Notes: generated by a model from the letters alone, not told the origin. A DNA stretch of 64,000 nt from Plecoglossus altivelis (GCA_036571765.1 BROE01000014.1:3893440-3957439); one strand, 5' to 3'; positions 29,801-39,545 are shown, counted from the first letter of the stretch. A program made the numbers and translations.

Positions 29801-31703
29801 CAAGGTCAGTATTTGTCAAGTAGGCATTACAGGATGCACACAACTGCAACTTGTGTTGGCAGTGGTTACAACAGTAGTGGTCAATTATATTATTCACCTT
29901 AAGTTCAGCATGTTTGCACACGGCACAAAGAAATTCCTCCACTTTACAATTATTCCTTGGTTCCAAAGACTTCAACAGAACAACAGGTTGCAAATTTCTT
30001 GAGATGCCTTTTAAGACCTTTACTTGAGATGCTGGGTCCTTAATATCCTTTCCGTACTCTCCTTCCATCTTGTTTACATCCGTATATTCCCCTTCAACCT
30101 GATGGTTGGAAAACGCTTTACATTTACTCTCAGTTTCGCTGACAGAATCCTGTCTAGACAACGGTTCACCATAGCATACATTCAAAAAAGGAAGGTCTTT
30201 TGCGTGACCTTTTTCTTGAAAAGCTTCCCTTACATTTTCTATATCATCTTTGAAAAGATAAGGTGACTTCTTGTGGTCCGGGTGGGGATCTTGAAATGTC
30301 TGGTCATCTTTAAAAACGGAGCGAGTTGCAGTCTCTTTAATAGGGCTGATCCAGTCATCGACTGTTTGGGATTGGGGTTCTGAGTTGCACAGGGCTACAC
30401 TGTCCGACCCAAAATCAATGTTGCAGTCATTTAGTTTTTTATCCGAATCTTGGTAATCTGAGATGTTGATATCTTGCAAATTCACAGAGCCTTGGGTTGA
30501 TGATGACATAACTTCATTTTCCAAAAACCCTTCACTGTGGTCACTGAAGCTGACAGTTGTTGAGGACTGATCCCTTAGCTCCTTTTCATTTACCAAAATA
30601 TTTTCACTAGAAGGGTCTTCAGTCTCATTTTCAAATGTATCCAGACATATATCTCCATGTACTGTTGATAATTGCTTCTCAGCAGGTACCCATTCCTCTC
30701 TATTATCACCAATAGCCACATCTCTCTTACAGAAGTCAGACTGACTTGTGTCATAAACTTGTTCTGCATCCATACTCTTTTCCATTTCCACCTCTTGCTG
30801 CTGCCCCCTGTCTTGGTTACCCGTGTACACTTTTTCAGCAGCACCAGGTGGGAGGTTGCCATGCAGCACGCAGGTTTCACCCTCCCAGTTCTGTGTAATG
30901 TTAGGCTCATCATCTTTTCTATTACACTGTACGGCACTTGAGGATCCTGAGGCAACTGCTGAGAGGTCTATACGTTCATCGGTCGTGCACAACTCCTCTC
31001 TTTCCCCAAAACAACCCTTCTCCTCTTTCTTCTCACTCATACAGTCCTTTGTTTGTTCCACTTCAGACGCCCTTGGTGAAACAGCAGGGAGCTGATCAGC
31101 ATCTTTCACTTCCATCCTCTCCTGTGCATCCTTCCATACTTCCTTTTGCTCACTATCTGGGACAATGTGTTTCTCTGCCAAGCTTTCATCTGTGCAGAAA
31201 CCCTCACTGGAGGTGACATTCTTCATTGTGTCATGTCCTTGGTCTACGAAGTGTAGATTTGACTCATGGTATAACCCTTTACAGTTAGGCTTCATGTTGC
31301 CAACAATTGTTTCTGTGCAACTACCAACTACTGAGTAGTCCTCAATAAGAGATTGATTTAACATTTCACAATCATGGATAACATCATGCAGATCTACTTC
31401 TAATGGTGATGGTAAACGTTTAGAATGAGCTACTGTACAAGTGGCAATATTTGAAAGACTGCCCTCTCCACACCTCAATGGTTTTTCCTGACCTTGTTGT
31501 TGCCCTTCATCTCGCACTTGACAGCCATTGAAGTTTGAGTTTATGCCAGACAGTCCCTCTTTTGCTTCCACTAGAGCAGCAAGGTCTTGATTTTCAATGA
31601 TGGTCTCCAAGGGTGCCAAATGTTCCTCTGAATCCAAAGGCACCCTTAAAGTCTGTGAGTGTGATGATTGAGACCGAAGACAAGAATCCCGTCTATGAGC
31701 CAT
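23835..31703 (-). CDS. giant C2H2 zinc-finger protein, about 50 fingers, 2622 aa, single exon
   Basis: Probable nuclear nucleic-acid-binding protein encoded by one 7.9-kb exon. The start is the ATG at 31703 (MAHRRDSCLRSQ). The exon begins at 31751 after a TTTCAG acceptor. Residues 1-570 are acidic and Ser/Thr/Gln-rich, without fingers. At about 572 a QPVVLL motif opens a module with a divergent finger (FLCAVC) and a knuckle (CASC-x12-HVC). From about 650 to the C-terminus I count close to fifty C2H2 or C2HC units. Most are separated by linkers unlike TGEKP; HTGDKPFGC and HLGEKPHEC are exceptions. Many fingers end in a C instead of the last H. A SUMO-type VKEE site lies in a linker near residue 1760. 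Nothing breaks the frame. The protein is far longer than most zinc-finger proteins. I cannot name an orthologue. Confidence 0.93.
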   Translation of the reverse strand: MAHRRDSCLRSQSSHSQTLRVPLDSEEHLAPLETIIENQDLAALVEAKEGLSGINSNFNGCQVRDEGQQQGQEKPLRCGEGSLSNIATCTVAHSKRLPSPLEVDLHDVIHDCEMLNQSLIEDYSVVGSCTETIVGNMKPNCKGLYHESNLHFVDQGHDTMKNVTSSEGFCTDESLAEKHIVPDSEQKEVWKDAQERMEVKDADQLPAVSPRASEVEQTKDCMSEKKEEKGCFGEREELCTTDERIDLSAVASGSSSAVQCNRKDDEPNITQNWEGETCVLHGNLPPGAAEKVYTGNQDRGQQQEVEMEKSMDAEQVYDTSQSDFCKRDVAIGDNREEWVPAEKQLSTVHGDICLDTFENETEDPSSENILVNEKELRDQSSTTVSFSDHSEGFLENEVMSSSTQGSVNLQDINISDYQDSDKKLNDCNIDFGSDSVALCNSEPQSQTVDDWISPIKETATRSVFKDDQTFQDPHPDHKKSPYLFKDDIENVREAFQEKGHAKDLPFLNVCYGEPLSRQDSVSETESKCKAFSNHQVEGEYTDVNKMEGEYGKDIKDPASQVKVLKGISRNLQPVVLLKSLEPRNNCKVEEFLCAVCKHAELKVNNIIDHYCCNHCQHKLQLCASCNAYLTNTDLAKEHVCGIANETLHISSESPLKSRGLTLPAVYKCRYCFQIFPHPKELNQHEQSHQRQSPFKCNRCGHCFSQKCGLNKHKLFVKCQSSCSQIRARKMTERNTVQNPKSVKPQTDIPTEEALGNLTDCFVKLVDVYKTNVCNICFKSFTLRGQLKKHKYNVHQKKVVTSFTHAVKSSTQEKVPRGPKICAKFKCPICPRMFKYSYNRARHLREQCIREFTLQSKGRIDKKFQCPLCHAIFLYSSNRTKHIKRKCLKQYNSKNLRTKSKHIKNMQQKEKKSAPLKTSFQKKVFHCVLCPATYAHYSGLFRHKKKHELYKLSGKVIRFRNSSVANLSKVPDTVTEDTPLLKKDRSLPISCQVCGKNFMTLFSLNKHLHVHRRKAQMYSCLECGKTFKTEDHLLSHQKVHQRKIQCTVCRKIFPNIKELIQHRPSHDKKGLLQCPDCAVQFHHPSLLLKHVTTHKCKTENLQLKQELKNCNQIKCPLCEKVFQDVRTLLLHCLKHSAGSKSPQCPFCKRHFTQRQSMRRHMTMHIFEKPFPCQICKKRFYRKEYALTHQEKCLGHTVKSADIDGKDVEGEFAVIASQATSPKAVVHEGKEHEKHRQKKKMTCSYCPRVFTRVGRLAAHHKSHKLNMLVPCTQCHQFFGRNKFKAHICQVISYACKYCGKPFARKCNRVLHEKTCTPPNKNGMGIDKLLLKCPQCPRRFRYRCYLLRHLPSHTRVQYACMHCGQIYTNQSRYLQHEAFCNGANQTPSTLLNLNTNELPSKSDLTEANHPSQADFEDQYKCKFCTKAFMKSRNLRRHILTHTEVNPYRCKACDGCFSRHDHLKLHQMHCKGKRQRLELCIAKVSLEDVGRGWQNKQNLLKKGQQDTFHCSSCSKHFSSQSNLRRHVSMSHVSVKPFRCNGCGKFYTLEKTLKKHKRNRCCMKSTQAAFLQQRLVTENIPNNELNRALERFQHPLKNKRKYVCKYCPRTLKSSEQLKIHTRLHTGDKPFGCDNCGERFIRRDYLKRHLLKCNLIGERLDMLGERCGMAFSTDTIGNHLKACPITSSENRLDSCGTITPPSPPNRGFPCANCNARFLLFSQLQLHFLNVHKEEANLNSPKQALPLHQHLSNVANVKEEPLDDGYGNSNLSTNDNLAFIENANSDIEVDKPFSCTLCQMRFIRKGDLSMHMSAHLGHFPFKCKRCKKGFWGRSQHRRHVAKCRHSVSIIKDECSIQCDAEITSEMGLSENDSVLVFNQGSKTTGTGVLQTNFSCKDDLKDKTQELSRNPRKESLMEKTKAVQYQCSECDLSFTDGLLLISHLEDHGRQEHEQKLAICRKCGKKCTSSKNLERHMKMHGSEYSCPECPKIFFYSSDLDIHRSYHDPNRPFACGKCNQRFWTSQSLDRHDIEDHSEILTCQFCQSSFTAKSSLVRHCRMMHKIKVTSDSGPVSLKEKRDASNEDDTSNETEGSGDNDSDSAPYFPCHVCGKTFFTSENLEDHQRCHLGEKPHECAECGKCFFQAAQLQQHQRSHTSEFQCQTCGRGFVSLFALRKHKHTHGRKRPHRCPKCLLSFTGHSQLAEHMATHCDDNFPCDICDETFSCRTSRAEHRKVHTEPESGAPFVIPPQETTIPSTSSMSISAVEDMKYRCGVCSDRFKDPEQLSEHGCMAAIERSYSCLQCNKHFLHGSHLKKHQLSVHQSQSYMYLCDQCHMSFAYHKHYINHLKKHTADLASSNALKMLTEKIFKCPICPLSFDHAVALSSHLSIHSKTVHKCRICKLPYSSKSKLAEHERCHLTTATEYECTECAQTFLGSDTFRQHQCSRRQRADTDSEFSHPSTSKSSATLKQAVEEEEVDVGQDFFNCVDCPSTFSSKPSLLEHLKKHQVIFKCELCGKTFNSKKYLNRHRRRHQKKMENMQSKASLLMCSLCSKVLHSKQDLQMHMRMHAEQTVGHHRCDMCYKSFGHLSLLRHHQESHIGQVVYECTECDKAFAFPNLLDQHQKTHTVPNI
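29783..29990 (-). other. PVVxL/C2H2/C2HC module, copy in the 2622-aa protein
   Basis: LQPVVLLKSL, then CAVC-x12-H, then CASC-x12-HVC. The first finger has lost clear C2H2 form (HYCCNHC), but the spacing matches the two sister copies. Confidence 0.7.
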
Positions 31704-31751
31704 ACTTAAACTCCAAATGTTTATGGCAACTCCATTTTCATAAACCCATTC
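31704..31751 (-). promoter_or_regulatory. 5' leader with a short uORF before the giant zinc-finger gene
   Basis: The leader between the acceptor (exon start 31751) and the ATG at 31703 contains an ATG followed by five codons and TAA (MKMELP), ending about 18 nt before the main start. It could lower translation of the main frame. This is seen in sequence; the effect is inferred. Confidence 0.5.
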
Positions 31752-33581
31752 CTGAAAGATAAATAAGCAGAGACCATTGCACAGAATGAAAATGTATTAT
31801 ACAATGTGGCATCGTTGATAAGAAATCAAAGTGCAAATCAATGAGTAAATATGTCATTTGACCTAAAGGATTTCAATACTACTTACAAATGTTGTACCAT
31901 GTGTGAACTGGTTCCAAGTTGTTGGTAGAGTTAAATCAAGCTCCTAAAAAGCTGGCACAGAGAGATATGGTTTGATTACAAAATTCTGATGGATATTTTA
32001 ATATGCATGCATTTCAATTTGCATACTCACCACTTTTGCTGTGACATGTGTACAGTATCCAATATGCATTCCAAGTTACCTACACATTAACCTGAAAATG
32101 TCAGAACAAAATAGTAATTTTAAGCATGTTCTGAAAAGGTTCAACTTGCATGGGAGAAATAAGACTTCAATTTCCCATATATAGAGATGGAATGTCTTTA
32201 ACTTTGAATGTCAATTGTATGTCTACTATGGTAAATCCTGTGGTAACAGCTGTGAAGAACATCTGGTACCTTTTGCCTCTGCACACCGGAATTTGGTATG
32301 CTGAATTTACCTTTCTGAATAAAGTTATATTATCTTCCACAACAGCTTTCTTTTTGAGCAAATATTTCAAACAAAAATGGTCGCATGGTAAACTGGTACT
32401 GTTACCTTACCAGAGTACACATTTTTCAAGCAGCGGCAGAGTATATACAGGCAAACACAGGAGCAATAAAGGTGGGTCTGTGCCTTTAAGTCAAGCAGGC
32501 CAGCATGTGACATCTACGACAGGCTGATGGTGTGTGAGCCTAGGGGTAAATGAGAGGCGTAAATTTGCATATATATTTCATTCGTTTAACTTTAAGTTAG
32601 ATTAAGGTCTACAGGATCACTCAATAATGCTTGTGGAGGACAGACAGTTACTTGGTAAGTACACAGTGTGACAGAACAACAAATGGTACAATACTACAGA
32701 CTATACCCAGCTGTGACCATGTGGATTGCAGTTTGGTCTTTCTGTTGTGGAACAATGAGCAAATTAGGGGACACAAGGAGATCCACATTTAGTTACAATC
32801 AAGGCTTCAAGTTAGCAATAATGTGGAAGCCAAATAGATTGCAAAGGAATGGGATTTTCTCCCCAATAGCAATATCCTGAATTTGATATTACATCCAAAC
32901 ATTAAATATTCCAAACTAAAATCGTTTTCTGATGAAAATGCTAAAGGAGGTTTCTTCCAATAGGAAGTTTATATTCTGTCTTGGCTGAACTTTTTTTGTC
33001 AAACATGTTTCAACCCCAAAGGTTCATCAACTAGTGAGGAACTGGACTAATTGATCCCTCAAGATTGCAAAATCTTCCAAGTCAAAACCGGTGAATCACA
33101 TGCATGAGTTGCAATCCCACAGACATGGTTGGATAAGAGGCCTCGGGACAAAGCACAGGTTTCACTAGTGGACAAAACCACCCACAACTAGTGAGTTCAC
33201 AGCTGGCACTACTGACACAGGTTATAGCAACTTGAAAGCAGGCCTCCTGATCACGCCCAGAACCGTAATTTAATTTGTTAGCCTTCTCAGTATTCAATTT
33301 GAAAGGCATACTTGAGTGTTTGTTATATAGCTTTGTCTATCGGAAAACATAACTAATTCTAACTCTGCCGCGCACAACGTCAAACACAGTGTTTTTTTCT
33401 TTTTCAGTATTTACATGCAGTTCATGTTGTCTGTATCTCTGTTGCTGTCCTCTTGTCGAGTGACGGGTAAACCAAAGTGCTGCCAGATGTTGGACTTACA
33501 AGTGGACGGGGAAACATCTATTTCAGTTTCAGTCAAACTCTTTTTGTAGGGTACTGTCCAGATCAAGATGAAAATGCTTAA
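31752..33581. other. intergenic, no gene seen
   Basis: Upstream region of the giant zinc-finger gene; its promoter and first noncoding exon should be here. Short frames on both strands show no recognised motif. Confidence 0.45.
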
Positions 33582-33815
33582 CCCTTGTGTTCTCTTCGGG
33601 GGACAGAATGAACCAAAACTATATTTAATGCACAGAGGCACACCCACAATGACACATTTAGATTGTATGTGCTTGATTGACCTCAAGACAAAAAACTCAA
33701 TCTTTCTGATTCATGTGCAGCATGGCTGCACATTTCATTGTCGAAAAGGGTACAGTGTAAACATTTTATTCACCTGCTTTATTTAAGGGTTGACTGTGGT
33801 GCCTTTTTGACCCTC
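33582..33815 (-). mobile_element. TTAA-flanked MITE (piggyBac-like), truncated
   Basis: A TTAA at 33578-33581 is followed by an end starting CCC. The body aligns along its length with the reverse complement of the intact element at 43450-43708; for example, both contain the phrase 'ttagattgtatgtgcttgatt'-like and 'ctgattcatgtgcagca'. The right end is cut where the next element (33816) begins. TTAA targets and CCC ends are typical of piggyBac-type elements. Confidence 0.6.
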
Positions 33816-34311
33816 ATGCTGCGTTCACACCAGACACGAATTTGTGTCTGGGGCGTCTGATGTACGTCTAGAAGTCCTGTGGCGCGAACATCGATCTGAC
33901 ACCCGAGTTGAAAAATGTGAACATTGGCAAATATTTGCAGGGGCTCTGCTTTGGTAGTGACCTGTTGTGACGTATGACGTGACCTGATCAGTGGGACTAG
34001 AGCAAAGAACATAGGCTACTTGAGTCTCTGACACGGTGTGCCAGAGTGAATGAGTTCCAGTAGCTCTTTAACCTAATTGTTAGTGTTGATAAGCTGTCTG
34101 GAGTAAATAAATCCAATCCACTCCCTGAAGAACATTGCCAATATCTTGCAACAACAAGCCAGAAAATAAACAGGTTGGCACAGGCAGCATGCTAGGCAGA
34201 AACCCCTCCCATTCAGACGCGGATTCACAGATTACACTTTGACTTCAAAATGTACAAGCGTCCATAGACGTGAATGTGGCCGCTGATTCACGTCTAGTGT
34301 AGACGCAGCAT
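33816..34311. mobile_element. inverted-repeat MITE of about 500 bp
   Basis: The left end reads ATGCTGCGTTCACACCAGAC. The right end, reverse complemented, reads ATGCTGCGTCTACACTAGAC, so the two are imperfect terminal inverted repeats of at least 20 bp. Direct and inverted 'acgtcta' words repeat inside. No transposase frame is present. A partial relative ('gttcacaccagacgcaaatt') occurs at 35891-35910. Target-site duplication and superfamily are unclear. Confidence 0.55.
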
Positions 34312-34461
34312 AAGGACACGGGGAGTTGCGAGTGACGCAGGTTCAAAATGTTGCGTGTTGGTAGCTCAACCAGTAGGATAAAACGGATGGTATATCTGAC
34401 AGAATATCGCCCATGGTATATTGTTATACCATTGCTGATAATACCAGTGTATCATCATATA

Positions 34462-35680
34462 CACTACCGGTCAAAAGTTTTAGAACACCCCAATTTTTCC
34501 AGTTTTTAATTGAAATTTAAGCAGTTCAAGTCCAGTGAATAACCTGAAATGGTACAAAGGTAAGCGGTAAACTGCCAGAGGTAAAAAAAAAAAAAAACCC
34601 TGTTTAGGTTACCAAAAACTGAAAAATTTACATTTCTGAGTTATATAACCCTTAAAAGTGTAGCTCTTTCCTTTAAAGAAATTGCAAAGAAAGCCAAGGT
34701 GTCAGTGAGTACAGTTTCCTATACCATCAAAAGGCATTTGGAAACTGGAGGAAACTCTGACAGGAAGGTCTGGCAGACCCAAAGCCACAACAGAATCAGA
34801 AGGCGTGATAGGCGGCTCACAGGAAAACAGCTTCAAGCACAGCTTAACACTGGTCGAAGTGAGTAAGTCTCAGTTTCAACTGTGAAGAGAAGACTTAGAG
34901 CTGCAGGTTTGACAGGTCGAGTGGCAGTAAGAAAGCCTTAGTAAGAATTCCTTAGATGGCAAAATAAGAAAAAGAGGCTTGCCTGGGCCATGACGCACCG
35001 CCAGTGGACTACTGAAGACAGGAAGAAGGTGTTATGGACTGATGAATCGAAATTTGAAATCTTCGGTTCATCACGCAGGGTTTTTGTACGCTGCGAGTAG
35101 GCGAAATGATGGTTCCTCGGCATGTGACACCAACTGTCAAACATGGAGGAGGAAGCGTGATGGTCTGGGGCTCTTTTGCTGGATCCAGAGTCGGTGACTT
35201 AAACAGAGTGAGTGGCACCCTAAACCAAGCAATACCCTCTGGTATACGCCTAGTTGGTCAGGGGTTCATACTACAGCAAGATAATGACCCAAAACATACC
35301 TCCAGGTTATGTCAGAACTACCTTAGAAGAAAAGAACAAGACGGTAGGCTTCAAATCATGGAATGGCCAGCACAGTCTCCAGACTTACAAGTGCAACACA
35401 TTTGTGCGAACTTCTGCAACAGTGTTGGGAAGAACTTTCCAAAAAATATTTGATTTCCATTGTAGAAAGAATGCCACGAGTGTGTTTGGCTGTTATATCT
35501 ACAAAAGGTGGCTACTTTGATGGGTCAAAAATTTAGATACAATTTAGTTTAAACGATTCCATTATTTCTCCAATTGTTTATTTGTTTTATGCTTTAATAA
35601 AGCATAGAAGAAAAAAAGCGAAAAACTTCAATTGAAAAAACGGAAAAACGGAGGCGTTCTAAAACTTTTGACCGGTAGTG
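34462..35680 (+). mobile_element. Tc1-like DNA transposon, degenerate copy
   Basis: Terminal inverted repeats of about 24 bp (left CACTACCGGTCAAAAGTTTT; right is its reverse complement) are flanked by TA on both sides (34460-34461 and 35681-35682). The length of 1219 bp is normal for non-autonomous or decayed Tc1 copies. Transposase remnants lie in several frames: a helix-turn-helix-like start near 34660, a stretch with WTDES near 35037, and the catalytic half with GGGSVMVWG and DNDPKHTS at 35106-35453. Confidence 0.85.
34660..35453 (+). pseudogene. Tc1-type transposase remnant
   Basis: Broken DDE transposase of the Tc1/mariner superfamily. The first catalytic region (LWTDESKFEIFG) is near 35035-35065 and is followed by a TAG at 35098. 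The second (LQQDNDPKHTS) and third (WPAQSPDL) regions are in the frame at 35106-35453. Several stops and frame changes, including one just after the SPDL motif, make it non-functional. It can be read as the source of no intact protein. Confidence 0.75.
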
Positions 35681-35741
35681 TACATTACATTTCAATTGTG
35701 TTTTTATGACAATGTTAAATGAGCAAATGGCTATTGCCCTG

Positions 35742-35836
35742 GCATTTCTGCAGCTGTATTGCATTTCTGCAGCTGTATTGCATTTCTGCAGCTGTATTGC
35801 ATTTCTGCAGCTGTATTGCATTTCTGCAGCTGTATT
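35742..35836. repeat. 19-bp tandem repeat, five exact copies
   Basis: Unit gcatttctgcagctgtatt, repeated five times without a mismatch and without spacers. Each unit holds overlapping palindromes CTGCAG and CAGCTG. Because 19 is not a multiple of three, the array is open in several frames on both strands, which explains the Gln/Cys-rich ORFs here. Confidence 0.95.
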
Positions 35837-36399
35837 GCAGTTTGAAGGTAGAAGAACACTGGCTGTGAAGCACCACGATTGGTGCAAGGCTGTTCACACC
35901 AGACGCAAATTTCTTCGGAATAGTAGGAATTTTGATATTCCAACAGTCGCCACAACATCATTCCAGCATTGATCATTCCAGCTTTGATCATTCCAGCATT
36001 GATAATTCTGTATGTTGTCAGACGTCCATCTCCTTCACCGCTCATTTTAAAAATCACCTTGATGGCTCTCTCTGTGTGTAAACTGCATGTGTGTGTGGTG
36101 TGCACCGCATGACAACTCATTTCTCTCTACAAATAGATATACTCTAGTTTAGAAACAACCATGGACATACTAGCTCAACAGATTAATCAGTTTATTTTTG
36201 TTAGTTTTTATCAGGATAACCACTTGAAATGGCCGGTTATTGCCGACATTGTTAAATAGGGTGAATATTGGTGCGAAAGTACATAGGCCTCACAAGTCAT
36301 TTCATAAATAATTACAAAGTTTACAACTTTACAAATGTTCACTGTAGTCTACAATTTATGTAATAAAATCAAAATGTCATGGGTTTTCATTCAAAAATA

Positions 36400-36760
36400 T
36401 CTAATACGGTGTATTTTATCATCCTGCAGGCACATTTGCAAGCGTCTCGTGAAAAAATTCGACCAGCTCTTGAAATAATCGCTGCACAGCGCAAGGCAAT
36501 TGCAGCGCTTTGCAGCAAAAATTTGACCAGCTCTCGAAACGATTGTTGAGTGTTGCTGAGCTCACCGGTGCGTTGCTTTGTTTTAAGAATGCTCCAAACA
36601 GTTGTTTTGGCCATGCCTAATGTTTTTGCTATCTCTCAGATGGGTTTGTTTTGTTTTTTTCAGCCTAATGATGGCTTGCTTCACTGATAGTGACAGCTCT
36701 TTGGATCTCATCTTGACAGTTGACAGCAACAGATTCCAAATGCAAATAGCACACTTGAAA
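36400..36760 (-). pseudogene. N-terminal Tc1-type transposase fragment
   Basis: On the minus strand, an ATG near 36713 opens with MRSKELSLSVKQAIIRL, a typical Tc1 transposase start. The following helix-turn-helix part continues in another frame as AKTTVWSILKTKQRTGELSN (about 36614-36553), so there is at least one frameshift. No catalytic half or terminal repeat was found nearby. It is a third, separate Tc1-type remnant. Confidence 0.6.
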
Positions 36761-38968
36761 TGACCTCTGGACCTTTTATCTGCTCATTGCAATTGGGACA
36801 ATTATGGGTCACCATACTTGACAATACGTCACGACTTTCACTTACACACATGCATGACAAAATAAGTTGTGCCTTGTCAATAACAAGCACACCCAGAAAG
36901 AATGCAAATGCTGTGTGCTACTATACAACTTCACTTGAAAAGCTGGATATGGTATTAAGTAGCACTGTAAAACCATCTGCATGAGTCTTTAGGACGAACT
37001 GGAAGATCCAGAAGTAACTGTACGGCAGCCTACACTGCTGAACGTTGCAATGGCATGTTGTTGACACGTTTGACTCACTTGATGCATTCTATTGTTCACA
37101 AATCGGTTTCTGCACTGATATGAATGACTCTTTCGCCATATCTGCATTATTGCAGATGACCCGTCTGATAGACCTAACATTTGTGTAAATAAACCAGCTA
37201 ACATTAGCGACAGTTAAAAGTACAAATAAACTGGCTGTGCTTTGGTTGAAACTGTAGACTAGGACTGGGCTCTGCCGTGTGCAGGCGAGTGTTGCTTAAA
37301 CGTAGCTAACCGGCAATACTTGCTGTGACATTGCGTAGGGTTATAATAGCACAGTTACCACGGCTGATTGCTAGTTACTGCAGGTTAGCTAGCTACAAGC
37401 TCATATCAGTCCGCCAGTCCTTATGGCAGCTAGTCGTCTACCACAATGGCTTCTCGGCAACGACTCGAATCACTTAGGGCAGAACCTCACCGCTATGATG
37501 CTGCGCCGTCGACTGTTGTTCCCCTCGATGTGGTTCCACGATGTTTCGGGAAGTGGTCAATATCCTTGAGACACACAATATAGTCAGTCTTTAAAAAGCG
37601 TCTCATCAAAAAATGGTCTTCTGCGTTTCACAAACAATGTGCCTAAACCCAGAGCAAAAGAAGATCATCAAGAACCAATAGGACGGTAGAAGAACCTTCT
37701 TAGAATCCGCCCTCTACGTTCTTTGGCTGCGCAATACAGTTTTTGCGCTCAATCTACCTTATGACTTCCTTCCTACCTCTAGGGGCGCGGGCTTAGTGGA
37801 CCAAGTGCTGCTGCTGCAGCAGCAATTGCTTCCTGTGAAATGGCGCCACAGCAGCTCGAGCCACACTAGGCAGTTGCGTTGGCAAGCAGTCATGCCAGAC
37901 AGTGCTGCCATTGCACAACATATTTACTCTAAACTCATATTGTTTTAGGACTGTCCATCTGTCTGAATGGGTTTTGAATACCATGGTAACCACGAACACT
38001 GACTGAAAGCAGTCTTCTGCTGTCCACCATTTTAGAAACTGAAAACACAAAGGCCCATTCGTGAGACTGGTAAAATGGCTCTCTGCCTAGTCTCCCCCCT
38101 CAAATGTAGAATGATAAGTTACCATGACCCAGGGGATTTTGACATGATACGTTGTAAACAGGTTAATTAAGAAATTGCCAAACGTAATGGTGTCCTCTCC
38201 ATATTTTGATGATGCCTTGTAATAATACATATAATTTGTATAAAGTTCAACATTGCTCCCTAATCTTTGGAACCAAGTTCTCGACAGTCCCTACACATGT
38301 CTCCCATGTCTCTTTCTGGCATGATTAATCATGTTTGTTCAACTTCTGCATGTATAACTAGGTGAGCCTTTTCCAACCTAACTGGCACTTCTCTGTCACA
38401 TGGGCAAAGCTCCCATATAAAGTTGGGGTGGAATGTTGAACTATTACATGTATTTTGTGATTGCTTCACAGAGGTCTACAGGCATGTCAGACAGAATGCC
38501 ATTTTATGTTCAGGTGAGTAAAATTTCTAAGACAAAGATCAAAACTACTTTTCATTGCGAAACCTTTTCAGTGCTCCCTCGACTAAGTGCTTTTAATTGA
38601 TGTTAGATGGCTAAATCTGTGCAGTCACCGAAGAGGCTTGGCCAAGACATTTGGCCAAAGACATCTTTAAGATGTTCAAAAGGATGATCCAAGGGTTAAT
38701 ACAAAGTCAGCGTGATGACAGCGATGCTGAAGCCACGATGGTCCCAAAAAGCATTCTATAACAACAAACTTGTTTCCATTTTGTTCGTTTAGGGCCATTT
38801 CTAAGATGACAGGATCTGGGACTCCCTGTACATACGGGGATGGCAAGTTATGTTGCATCTTTTTTTTCTTGTCAATTTATCCTGCACCTAGGTTTGATGT
38901 CCTGCAAGATGCCTCAAAATGTATGAAAGGGAATGACTGCAAGTACAGGAAAGCATACAGGGCACATC
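36761..38968. other. intergenic, no gene seen
   Basis: No supported gene. A CTGCTGCTGCAGCAGCAA palindromic run sits near 37808-37826. The frames in this interval are short and lack recognisable motifs. Confidence 0.45.
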
Positions 38969-39127
38969 CAATGAGAGTAAAAAAGTATTTGATCCCTTGC
39001 TGATTTTGTTGGTTTGCCCACTAATAAAGATATGATCATTCTATACTTTTAATGGTAAATTTATTCTAACATGGAGACAGAATGTCAAAAAGAAAATCCA
39101 CAAAATAACTTTCAAGAATATGTATTA

Positions 39128-39545
39128 ATGGGGTGCATGGTGGCGGTGCGGTTAGAGCCCTTGCCTCCCAGGAAGGAGATCATGGGTTCGATTCTTGGGC
39201 CAAATCCTACATCACATGATCTCTCTGGGTGGAGTCTGCATGTCCTCCCCATGTTACCTTGGGTTCTCTCCAGGCACTCTGGCTTCCTCTCACCGTCCAA
39301 AGACAAGCATGTGATAGGTTAATTGGTATATTGAGAAATTGCCCCTAGAGAGTGGATGTGTGAGTGAATGGTTGTCTGTGTCTCTGTGTTAGCCCTGCAA
39401 CTTGCTGGCCCCAGTCCAGGGTGTACCCTGCCTATGGCCAAAAAGCTACTGGGTTAGGCTCCAGTCACCCATGACCCCTAAATGGGAACAAGTAGCACTG
39501 CAATCCCTCACAGGGATTAGCAGTAGACAATGGATGGATGTATGA
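39128..39545 (+). mobile_element. tRNA-headed SINE nested in the Tc1 element
   Basis: Head with an A-box-like GGTGCGGTTAGAGC and B box GGTTCGATTC, then the body shared with 5483-5848 (opposite orientation). Flanks look like a degenerate duplication ('atgtattaat' left, 'atgtatgaatt' right). The empty site can be read in the sister Tc1 copy at 45530-45545. Confidence 0.75.

Noticed and set aside
35742..35836. CRISPR-like array
   Set aside because: Repeats are directly adjacent without spacers, and the DNA is from a vertebrate.
35594..36120. Minus-strand Gln/Cys/Asn-rich repeat frames
   Set aside because: Several overlapping frames all arise from the 19-bp tandem repeat; none has a gene context.
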